Origin: Mantis religiosa
Lineage: Eukaryota > Arthropoda > Insecta > Mantodea > Mantidae
Length of the DNA: 64,000 nucleotides
Direction of reading: 5' to 3'
NCBI GenBank assembly: GCA_030765055.1
Contig: CM060947.1
Coordinates: 263,128,103-263,192,102 of the forward strand
Made by a program: the position numbers and the translations under genes. Positions 53,946-64,000 of this stretch are shown here, piece by piece (position 1 is the first letter of the stretch; every line of letters begins with the position of its first letter). Under the pieces are notes generated by a model. It ran no database searches. It worked only from the letters and a program-made list of their open reading frames with translations, and was not told the origin of the DNA.

Positions 53946-54370
53946 ACCTCTTCCACACTAGCCGTGTGTAGGCTAAGGTTTGAATGAGTAGAGCCAGACT
54001 GAAAAATAGCTGGGATTTGAACCACGGATCTCCCGTTCTCCATGCGGTTGCTCTGCTTTCAGTCTGGCTGTACTCATCTAAACCTTGGCCTACACACGGC
54101 TAGTGTGGAAGAAATGATTATTTCCACCAATTTACCTGAATAACATAGTGGTTTAGCTATGAAGCCTGGCACTTAAGTACTTACAGCATAGTAAGTCGCC
54201 ACAAAAGATGCGTGTTTCATAGGATATGAGAGCCTCTAGTGGTTTACCGGGAAACATATGAGCCAGTTGGGGAATTTAATGTCCTGTCGGCATGTTGGTC
54301 ATAGTAGCTCAGATGGTTAGAGCAACCGCGCAGAGAGTGGGAGATTGGTGTTTCAAATTCCGGCTATGGC
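53946..54370. repeat. SINE A inverted set with two partial heads and one plus head
   Basis: A minus-strand part (53950-54060: CACACTAGCCGTGTGTAGGC, GATTTGAACCACGGATCTCC) runs straight into a plus-strand body (CTTTCAGTCTGGCTGTACTC, GCCTACACACGGCTAGTGTG). The tail blocks and a third, plus-strand head follow at about 54300-54368, with box B altered to GTTTCAAATTCC. The inner junction forms a long inverted repeat of the body sequence. Confidence 0.75.
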
Positions 54371-54524
54371 AGATAAAACAGGATGTTTGTTGTGTTAGTA
54401 GTGCATTGGTAGGGAAGCCATCTCCTCGGCGGTCCATCTGGCAAACCATTGGCAAGAAGTGCGGACCTTCCCTTAGTACCTGGTCACGGAAACAAAAGAT
54501 ACAGAGGAACAAAAGGAATTTTGG

Positions 54525-54810
54525 TGTGAATAAGAGTACTCGTGAGAGTAATCTGCAAGCCGTGCAGAATAGGGCTCTTATGAAGATCTACGGTACCGAA
54601 CGTACGTTTCCATCACACATCCTACACACCCATTCTGGCATACCTTACGTTTAGGACGTTGTGCGTGAACGCTCACGCACATTGTATGCCAGAATTACAC
54701 TTCATCCCAATCACCTAGTTAACACACTAGGACAATATGACCACCGTGTACCCAGAAGGAGAAAGAGCTACCGCCTCCCCAAGGACGCCCTTGGGTGGTG
54801 AGACCAGCCT
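54525..54810 (+). pseudogene. Jockey-like LINE C-terminal fragment, plus strand, copy 4
   Basis: Translation gives LQAVQNRALMKIYGTERTFP, then SHILHTHSGIPYV, a stop, then VRERSRTLYARITLHPNHLV and RRRKSYRLPKDALGW before a stop. The LQxxQNRxLRxIYG...HxxSGIPYV pattern is the C-terminal region of Jockey-type reverse transcriptases, parallel to the pieces at 14.4 kb and 40.1 kb but from a more distant copy. Confidence 0.7.
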
Positions 54811-55260
54811 CTCATCCCTTCACTACTACATTCTGTCCCGGCCACATTAGGGGTGGATTTGACCTGTCGGCTGACCCCCGGCAGACCAGTCCCCCTGTGT
54901 GACCCAAATGCGAACCCCAAACTAAATGTTTCCCAATCACCCGACCTCTCGCTCCTGGTCCCGCCACACTGGACGGACTATGCAACGCAGGCCGCTCCTA
55001 GCGTGGCGGCATAGGGCACTGGCCTCCTACCTGGGAGCTCACTCCGCCTCCAGGAGCACTAGCAGAGGTCGAATCAGGTCCATCACTTTACACCGATATC
55101 CAAGCTTTGGAGATAAGACCAATTCTATAGGACCGCACGGGTAAATCCGCTTAGCGGATAGGTACCGGGAGCACCCGGACGACTTGTCCTCGCTCATGGC
55201 TCATGGCTCTGGGGACACAGCTAGACTGACCGTCAAAGAAGGAAGACGTGGCTGGGGAAA
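54811..55260. other. GC-richer segment, possibly LINE 3' UTR or an unclassified SINE
   Basis: The base composition is clearly more GC-rich than the surroundings, and the 72-codon frame at 54926-55144 has no known motif. It may be the 3' untranslated part of the preceding LINE. No tail or target duplication was found. Confidence 0.35.
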
Positions 55261-56750
55261 GTATCTGTTTCTGCATAAATAATGAATTAAATGTTATCGC
55301 CTAATATGGGTTTCACATACGATCACTCCGGACAGTAATATAAATTGGTGTCCCGTGGTCGGCAACTTCGCGATTTACGTAATTAAAAAGAGAAGCAGAC
55401 ATTAAACAATCTTTAACTTTGATTCCAGTCTCATCAGTGTCATGCTTACTGCTTACTCCTTACCCTCTGATCGGGCTCTTCCTCGAGAGCGAGGCTAGAT
55501 GGCACATTGCTTCATATTTCCAGAACGTCACCGGAAAAGTGGTAACAAACGTTCTAAGCCAGGCAAATTGTTGAAGTCATTATAACCTTATACTACCTTC
55601 GTGACTGTCCCTTTTTGGTCAACAAAAACTCTTTCTGTAAGTAATTCAGGGATCACCGCCCACTGTTTCATTTTTAAAAGCGGAAGAAACCCAGTGCTTG
55701 TGGTTGTAGGTCATGGTTCTTCAGAAAGTACAATCAATGTGGCGGGCGAGTGATAAAGCAAGGGCGTCTAGAACGAAACCTGTTTTATCGCCATGGAATA
55801 CTGTGGGAGCATAAACATGTGCTGTAATCGATTGTGGTCGAATCATTTTTACATATTCACACCTTCGAGAAAAATGACACTGAATAAATGAAAAGGCAGT
55901 GATAAAGTGCAATGTTTCTGGTTATTAATCTCCTTAAGCTTATTGAACCTTCAATTGTACTAGATAGACGAAACGCTGTATCCAGTTTTAACCATAGATC
56001 GAGTGAACTCAAAACTATAAAAAGATCTATAGTTAAGAATAACAAAATTTAGAAAATACCAAACTTGGTATTTAAGTTAATAATCTTACAATAATGTAAC
56101 AGGAAGTTTTTCATGGAAAGCCCTCCCCTCCAATTACCCTCTAACATCTACTTTTACGCGGCAAATGGTTCTTTATCATTAATTATCTAAAATTGTCATA
56201 CTGTTTTCATTAAAATACCATGTCTATAAATTTTCATAAGAAATGAAATGTATATGTTGAATTTACTGTGAATTTACTTTTAAATCTTATTAATTCTAAA
56301 TTACTTTTGCATAAACACAAAGGGCATAAAATCAGTGTTCTTATATTAGGCTTATTAGAGGGGTTTGACATCCAGAAAGTTCACTGTATAGATTTATAGG
56401 ATAATAATAAAGATATTCAGAGGTTCTGACATTCTTTTAGTACAACTACACCTATACCGGAGCCATCCTTCGTGTATATGACGAAGTAAACAAAAGCACG
56501 TGTACGTGTGCGACGTCACTGATTGTTTAGCCTTGTAACTCTACGTATGAAAAACATAGTTCGCTTATTGCGTATCTAATGTAAAATACATAAACAACCT
56601 CACATTATTACAAATGCAACAGTCAAATAGTAATTAATTCATTTTTAGCATATATAAGCGTAATTTGTATATAGTAATCAAAGTGCACGATGCACTTCGG
56701 CAGTTTTAAAGCAATAGGAAGTGGGAGATAAGTTGTGCAAAATGCAATAT
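55261..56750. other. No recognisable gene
   Basis: AT-rich DNA with frames of at most 63 codons and no recognised family. Confidence 0.45.
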
Positions 56751-56752
56751 TA

Positions 56753-57124
56753 TGTGACTTTGTGCGTTCATAGAATTAAAAGTCCAATTTGCCGAATTTC
56801 TAAATGTTCTTTATTTCCGTAGAAATACACTGTTCAATTCTCACGTAACAACATTACATCACATAATAACACAACTTTCCAAGGTCGAAGACAATAATAG
56901 CGTCCAGTTCAGCTCTCTTTACAACAACGATCTTGTTACACAACAGACTCTGCTTACTCTTCTGTTTAAAACCGTGCGGCTGGCGTGTCACAATCTCTTA
57001 TATATCTCATTCATAATTCGAGAAATCAGATCAGGAAAACTATTCTCTGTCAATCGAGATATCTCTAGAAACTTCCAGACATGAAATCCTATCTATGCCG
57101 GCGAGTCCTTTATCTGAGGTAACA
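56753..57124 (-). repeat. Putative LTR, related to 8713-9230; right end uncertain
   Basis: Begins TGTGACTTTGTGCGTTCATA and continues GAATTAAAAGTCCAATTTGC, co-linear with 8713. A GAAATAAAGAACATTT block reads on the minus strand and would serve as a polyadenylation region there. The right boundary at GAGGTAACA is a guess; no target-site duplication is seen. Confidence 0.45.
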
Positions 57125-59160
<2,036 letters not shown>

Positions 59161-59164
59161 AATA

Positions 59165-59760
59165 AATGTAACCCTAAATAAGGAGGAATTTAATGGAGAA
59201 TATAAACACATAATTAATACTGCTTTAAGTAATAGTTTTAATAAAGATTTTATACATAAAATATTGAAAAATTTAAATATAAAACATGTAAATGATATTT
59301 CTACTCTTAAAAATAAATTACGATTATAGCTTTTAAAAAATTACTTACCATCATTTGATTAAAATACATTTTCAAAAATGTTTTAAAGAATTTGGTATAG
59401 GAACTTTGGTTCTTCAAAATAAATATAATATTAAAAATTTGATACTCTTCTCTAAAAAGAATGATAACAAAAAATCTGGCATTTATTAATTTAATTGTGG
59501 ATTGCGGCCAGGTTTACATTGGAAGGACTAAACGCAGATTAGAAACCAGAACGAAAGAACATTTTCGTAACATTAAGTATAAACAAACTGATAAATTGGC
59601 CGTAGCAGATCATTTTAGGTCATTTAACCATGAAATAAATCCAGAAGTTAAATTATTAAACCAATTAAATGGTCCGATAGATTTAATGGTTTGGGAAAAA
59701 TATTTATTTTAAAAAATAAACAACCTTTAAAATTTTTTGAAAACGTTTATTATTTTACAA
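59165..59760 (+). pseudogene. Penelope-like element fragment 2 with GIY-YIG endonuclease
   Basis: AT-rich plus-strand sequence translates in two frames: EYKHIINTALSNSFNKDFIH, then LQNKYNIKNLILFSKKNDN and KKSGIY. After a one-base shift it continues VDCGQVYIGRTKRRLETRTK, EHFRNIKYKQTDKLAVADHF and GPIDLMVWEKYLF. The GIY and YIG halves and the RTKEH helix define the GIY-YIG nuclease of Penelope-like retroelements. The frameshift separates GIY from YIG, and the reverse transcriptase is missing. It differs strongly from the fragment at 7.3-8.2 kb and is a separate lineage. Confidence 0.75.
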
Positions 59761-60024
59761 AATTCTTTAAAATTTTCATCAAATCCCCTAAAATAAGTGA
59801 AGTTTTGTTACAAATAATCATATTTTGTTGCTTCACTGTTGATCTATTTTAAGTATGTTCCCAATAAATTTAAAGATGAAAGAAAAGCTCATAAATGTTC
59901 TGTTTTTATGTAATATTTAGTAAATTTAACCTCTTCTTTCTAGACGCTCATAAATGACGTTAGATAAATTAAGTAAATTAGAGAAACAAAAATCATGAGT
60001 ATTATTATTACTAATACAAATGTA
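59761..60024. other. No recognisable gene
   Basis: Short AT-rich interval between the Penelope-like and LINE fragments. Confidence 0.4.
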
Positions 60025-61290
60025 TGGGGGATGGACTCTCACCGTTGCTGTTTAACTGTGTGCTTGAGAAAGTAGTCAGAGAGTGGAGTAAAAATATAAA
60101 AAGTGGAATACGACTGGGATGCAAAAACAGAAGTTTTAAAATCAACTGTATTGCTTTTGCAGATGATATGGCTTTGTTTGCTGAAACAATGGAGTAAATC
60201 CTTGAACTAGAGAAACAAGCAGATAAAATAGAACTTCACATTTCTTTTGAAAAAAAAACCAAAATCATAACAAACTACAAGCCCCCACGTAAATACATCA
60301 AAGTCTGTGAACAAACAATTGAAATAGTAAAAGAGTTCAGATATCTTGGAGAATGTATTAGCTGGAATATTAAGCAAAATAGAGCAATGGAATCCAGAAA
60401 AAATAAACTTGAACTAGCTTTCCAACTAACAAAAGATACTTATAACAAGAAATCGCCATCATGGAGATCCAAAATAAACATTATAAAACAGTGATTAAAC
60501 CAGAAACACTGGACGCATCTGAAATACTCAACATAAACTTCAAGGGTCAGATACAGAAGCTCGAATTAAAAGATCATAGGACCAAAATTGCAAGATAATA
60601 AGACAATATACATCCGGAATGAAACTCTCTACAACAAAATTGAAAACCTCTCAGATCCTATGCGAAAAAGGAGGATAAATTTTAATTCTATCTTCTCAGA
60701 ATGAACTGTAAGCAAATCTTTGATTTCTCCCGTAACTGCAAAATAAAACCTAACTGGTTTAAGCCCGCCTTGGTAGCGTGGTGGTAGCGTGTCTGCCTCA
60801 CGTTCAAGAGGTCCCGAGTTCGAATCTCAGTCAGGGTGAGTTACCTGGATAAGGTTCGTTCCGGGGTTTTCCCTTATCCTGAAAGAAGAATGTCCGGTAA
60901 TTCTAAGCCCTATGGACCCTGGGCTCATTTGAACATCATTTCACCCATTTATCGTCCGTTATGACTTAACGTTGGAGGACGTAAAATACAAAACAAAAAA
61001 AATTGTTTAAAGACTTAGCAGAATTAAAAATCACAGATAATTCAATACTTGCCGGGACAGCGAAAGTAATAACTAAAAATAAAAATATGGGGTTCAAAGA
61101 TAAATCCACATTAAAATGCAAACCCATTATCTCGGCAGAAGAAAGTAAAAAAGGATGAGATATAATGAAGAAATACTGGGAATTAAGAAAAGAGCAACAC
61201 ATCGGGAAGTGATTGTTTCAGCGTACCCCAAAGATAGCGAAATGAAAAGAAAAAATTACAAATTTATATAAACTTCTCAGGTATTTAATA
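60025..61290 (+). pseudogene. LINE reverse-transcriptase fragment, third family, split by SINE B
   Basis: Plus-strand translation: GDGLSPLLFNCVLEKVVREW, then SFKINCIAFADDMALFAETM with the FADD palm motif intact, and TIEIVKEFRYLGECISWNIK followed by LAFQLTKDTYNKK. C-terminal sequence follows in shifted frames up to KIKPNWF at about 60762. After the SINE B insertion the frame continues KDLAELKITDNSILAGTAKV and KPIISAEESKKG to about 61160. Stops occur at about 60196, 60494 and 60596. The sequence differs from both other LINE families in the window. Confidence 0.8.
60763..61002 (+). mobile_element. SINE B, plus strand, near full length, inserted in a LINE
   Basis: The best-preserved plus-strand SINE B. 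It starts GCCCGCCTTGGTAGCGTGGT (box A region), then GTCTGCCTCACGTTCAAGAG, box B in GTCCCGAGTTCGAATCTCAG, GTTCGTTCCGGGGTTTTCCC, TTATCCTGAAAGAAGAATGT, GACTTAACGTTGGAGGACGT, and an A-rich tail (AAAATACAAAACAAAAAAAA). The flanks AACTGGTTTAA (60752-60762) and AAATTGTTTAA (to 61010) are a degraded target-site duplication, and removing the insert rejoins the LINE frame N-W-F-K-D-L. Confidence 0.92.
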
Positions 61291-61496
61291 TTTTTAAACC
61301 CTGTTTATAAAGAATAGGTTTCCCTTTTTTAGATTTACGTAACCTCAAAGCTTGCATTTCCAGCGAATAACGTTACCGAATGTTTCGTGAAGTATAAACG
61401 TACGTGGTAAAGGAAGTAAAAGTGGTAAGAGAGTCATTGGGCTCTAGCATAGCCTGATATGCCAACAGGAGGACAAATTAAAGCAAATAGATCTCT
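61291..61496. other. No recognisable gene
   Basis: Short interval, nothing recognised. Confidence 0.4.
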
Positions 61497-62039
61497 GAGA
61501 CCCCGTTGCATAAAAATCGCTAACTGCAGTTCATTTGAACTAAGTTTGTGAACCCGCGTGGGTTGTAAAATGCACGCCGTTCAGTACTGATCTGAGATCA
61601 CAAAAACAAATACGGCAACATCGCCAAACATATTGCAACTTTCGTGTTGTATCGAAAGGATTCGAAAATTATCGGAACTATTCGACTCTGTTTAATTCAA
61701 GTGCACAGAGTAGCCAATCCGGACATAAAAACTAAATAAATCTTTCGCTTTATGCTTATTTGTCCTAGAAAAATGTTATTTTCTATAAACAGTATAAGAA
61801 TTTACTCCATATTGAAACAGTATTTATCAGAATAATTATTTCGTTTACTTTATCTCCATTATATGCCCAATGTACATATTTTACATTTTCATCTGTTTAG
61901 AATACTGAGCTGGAAAATATAAACAAAAAACTGGAAAATAAGTGAAGTTTTAAGTTACAAATTATTATATTTGTATATAAAAATGGACGTTCAAGCAAAA
62001 GAGGAGATGCGTTCCGCTAACTTTAAATCTCACATAACC
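61497..62039. repeat. Possible terminal region of the Harbinger-like element
   Basis: CCCGTTGCATAAAAATCGCT followed by GCAGTTCA at the left resembles, in reverse complement, the GGTTGTATAAACATTGATCT...GTTCA string near 63920. Such GTTGCATAAA-GTTCA ends are familiar from insect Harbinger-type elements. The intervening DNA carries no recognised motif. Confidence 0.35.
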
Positions 62040-62400
62040 ATTCTTATTTCACCTTTTTCCATAGACATCCTGATGAAATGAGATCTTAAAGCTGCAATCT
62101 CCCTTGTAACTTTGTGTATTGTCCTAAACGCAGTCCCTTTATTTATATTAAATATATCCCCAATCACCATCTGGAAGCTTTCAGTTGCATAGGGCCGTTA
62201 TGCGAGAAGGATCATAAATATTGGATTGAGTGCATAATTCCTCAAGGTTTGTGTTCTTAATTGTGCATGTAGCCTATGCTCCAGTTCTTCAACTACATGC
62301 TTTGATACTCGATATCTCATTTTGAATTTTCTGTCATTTAGTTCTGAGATGGGATTTTCTCTATGTTGGAAAACACGAGGAGACATTTCACATTGAATAT
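62040..62400 (-). pseudogene. PIF/Harbinger-type transposase N-terminal fragment
   Basis: The minus-strand translation from 62386 gives SELNDRKFKMRYRVSKHVVE, then ELEHRLHAQLRT and NYALNPIFMILLA, a stop, and then RPYATESFQMVIGDIFNINK followed by GTAFRTIHKVTREIAALRSH. The order (DxEFRxRYRxSK..V.EL, LxxLRFYATGSFQxxxGD, Q.TxxRxxHRVxxxIA) matches the N-terminal half of HARBI1-like transposases. The catalytic DDE part would lie further left (about 61.5-62.0 kb) but is not recognisable. Inactive. Confidence 0.75.
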
Positions 62401-62513
62401 TCTAATTATCAGAGATATTAGAGTAACTTGAATTCAGGAAATAATAAAAATGAATAGGTTTTGAACACAAGTAATGCATATTTAACATACATTTGTGAAA
62501 TAAAGAGGCTAAT

Positions 62514-63725
62514 TACGAGGCATGCTTTTAAGTCAGTACCGTTTTGGAATTAAAAAAGACGTGCATAGATATCGCAATAATTTTATTTTTACATGAAAGC
62601 CTGTACCTTAATCTACTTTCTTACATAATTTCCGTGAATATTGAGGTACTTGTCATAACGTGGCACCAGTTTTTGAATAACCTCCTCATAAAATTCTGCC
62701 GCCTGACGTGTTAACCACTGTATCACAACTGTTTTGACTTTGTTATCGTCTTGAAGATGCTGACCGCCCAGATGTTTCTTCAAATGCACGAACAAATGGT
62801 AGTCGCTGGGCGCCAGATCAGGGCTGTATGGAGCATGATCTAGAGTGTCCCATTGAAAAGATTCGATGAGATCTTTGGTCCTATTAGCCACATCTGGACG
62901 GGCATTGCCATGCAGCAAAACGATACCCGTACTCAACTTGCCACGTCTGTTCTGGATTGCACGGCGCAGATTGTTCAATGTCTCACAATAAGACGCTGCA
63001 TTGAGTGACTCATTACGAGGCAGAAACTCCACTAGCAATACTCCTTTTCTGTCCCAAAAAAGGCGTATCCACTTCCATCCCGTCTTGATGTTGTGCTCAG
63101 CGGGGGGAGCTTTTTAGACTCCAGATATTGCCCTTTGGAAAGAGCCCCGGAGTATCCATCGCTCCCGGGTAGAAGGAGGCCTGGGTCCTTGGTCCTACGG
63201 ATCCAGGACTAATGGGAGTAGAGCCTCTACACTTAACTGTCCCAAAAAACTGTGCACATGATTTTCCGGGCAGAAATTATTTGCTTAAACTTCACTTTTG
63301 CGGGTGATGATGAATGTCGCCATTTCATGGATTGTTATTTCGATTCTGGTGTGACGTAGGCCACACATGTTTCGTCACCAGTAACAATTTGGTCTAAAAA
63401 ATCTTCACCTTCATTGTGGTACCGCTCAAGGAAAGTCAATGCACTGCATAAACGTTGGGCTTTGTGCAAATCCGTCAACATTTTTGGAACCCAACGTGAA
63501 CACAATTTCCGGTACTTCAAGTTCTCGGTCACAATGCGATACAAAAACGCTACGAGAATATTGAGGAAAATAGTCGCAGCGTCTGTTTTCTCTCACCTTT
63601 TCGTCCTCTTTCTTCACCAAATCTTCAGTAACGAACGAAGGACGCCCACTCCGTTCTTCATCATGCACATTTGTGCGGCCATCTTTAAATGCTCTCAGCC
63701 ATTTCCTTACCATTCCATCACTCAT
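62514..63725 (-). pseudogene. Mariner transposase pseudogene (mariner family 3) with a 175-bp insert
   Basis: The left end has a mariner-like terminus, TACGAGGCATGCTTTTAAGT. The minus-strand reading starts at 63725 (MVRKWLRAFKDGRTNVHDEE, RSGRPSFVTEDL), so the first ~35 residues and the right TIR are missing. Then come a frameshift, LCSRWVPKMLTDLHKAQRLC and IVTGDETCVAYVTPESK (first aspartate kept; W changed to C). After the insert at 63062-63236 it continues FLPRNESLNAASYCETLNNL and VLLHGNARPDVAN, where the second catalytic aspartate is G, then YSPDLAPSDYHLFVHLKKHL (third kept), ending at 62613. A different lineage from the other mariners here. Confidence 0.9.
63062..63236. mobile_element. 175-bp unclassified insertion with a 13-bp target-site duplication
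   Basis: The insert begins GGCGTATCCACTTCCATCCC and ends GAGCCTCTACACTTAA. It is flanked by perfect copies of CTGTCCCAAAAAA (63049-63061 and 63237-63249). Removing the insert and one duplicate restores the mariner frame (CTVFWDRKGVLLVE on the minus strand). It is GC-richer than its surroundings, has no obvious poly(A) tail or TIRs, and shows no open frame. It does not match SINEs A, B or C; a fourth short retroposon is the simplest reading. Confidence 0.8.
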
Positions 63726-64000
63726 AATGTTTTATACAAGTATTTTTACAAAGTAACTTCAAAGTGCTTTATTTACTATTTATTTAAAGCTGCACTACTT
63801 ATTTCTTCCCAGAAACTATTTCGTAAATTCTGCAGTACTGCTGATCTAAGTTCAATCAAGTTAACTGGAGAAAATTCACCAGTTAGATTTGATCTTAGAT
63901 CAAGAGGCCGTGAACTTAGATCAATGTTTATACAACCAAAATTCTAAGTTCAGCTTCACTGAAGATCATTTTCGTATGCTTGAACTTAGATTATCTTTTA
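63726..64000. repeat. Sub-terminal GAACTTAGATC motif cluster, possible Harbinger-type end
   Basis: GATCTAAGTTC, GATCTTAGATC, GAACTTAGATC, TTCTAAGTTC and GAACTTAGATT occur within 150 bp in both orientations (63842-63992), next to TGTTTATACAACCAA. Clustered inverted copies of one 10-mer near a GTTGYATAAA end suggest the terminal region of a DNA transposon, perhaps the one whose coding remnant lies at 62.0-62.4 kb. The window ends here. Confidence 0.4.

Overview
The window looks like gene-poor nuclear DNA from an arthropod, most likely an insect with a large, repeat-rich genome. The evidence is the repeat content: several mariner lineages, Tc1-like, Harbinger-like and MULE-like transposase relics, Penelope-like elements with a GIY-YIG domain, Jockey-like and other non-LTR retrotransposons, and three families of tRNA-like SINEs. 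The combination recalls cockroach/termite genomes, but that assignment is inference. I recognise no host protein-coding gene, rRNA, functional tRNA, CRISPR array or bacterial feature. Every recognisable reading frame belongs to a transposable element, and almost all are broken by stops, frameshifts, truncations or lost catalytic residues.

Layout. 1-7 kb: unclassified repeats, a 246-bp MITE, a cluster of SINE A heads and a mariner relic. 7-9 kb: SINE C, a Penelope-like fragment, SINE B and a possible solo LTR. 11.6-16 kb: a TA-flanked TIR element, a Jockey-like tail and a 5'-truncated LINE with a trinucleotide tail. 17.0-19.0 kb: a Tc1/mariner-superfamily element whose catalytic-core segment is repeated six times in frame. 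20.1-23.8 kb: about 34 copies of a 108-bp satellite. 24.7-28.3 kb: a mariner, a SINE nested in a SINE, and a second satellite (121 bp). 28.6-37 kb: SINE B copies, a MULE-like relic, a chimeric TIR element/mariner junction, a trimeric SINE B and a 320-bp near-perfect palindrome. 37.2-41.3 kb: a (TTC)n tract at the 3' end of a LINE, then a Jockey-like element. 42.8-44.5 kb: a SINE A complex with its own tandem array. 45.6-47.1 kb: a mariner interrupted by SINE B. 48.0-50.2 kb: the 108-bp satellite again, inverted. 51-64 kb: SINE A pairs, a degraded multicopy ORF, LINE and Penelope fragments, a long (GA)n tract, Harbinger-like remains and a last mariner carrying a 175-bp insert.

The main observation is that the two 108-bp satellite arrays, 24 kb apart and in opposite orientation, consist of the tail of SINE B, and each array has a decayed SINE B tRNA-like head at its 5' edge. 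Related observations are a SINE B trimer flanked by one 18-bp target-site duplication, and SINE A, which occurs as inverted or tandem sets and has its own 132-135 bp array. Together these suggest that tRNA-derived retroposons repeatedly seed tandem repeats here.

Nested insertions with readable target-site duplications (SINE B in a mariner, SINE B in a LINE, SINE C in SINE A, a 175-bp unit in a mariner) give a partial relative chronology. Many boundaries are by eye and may be off by some tens of bases; identities were not computed except where counted by hand.
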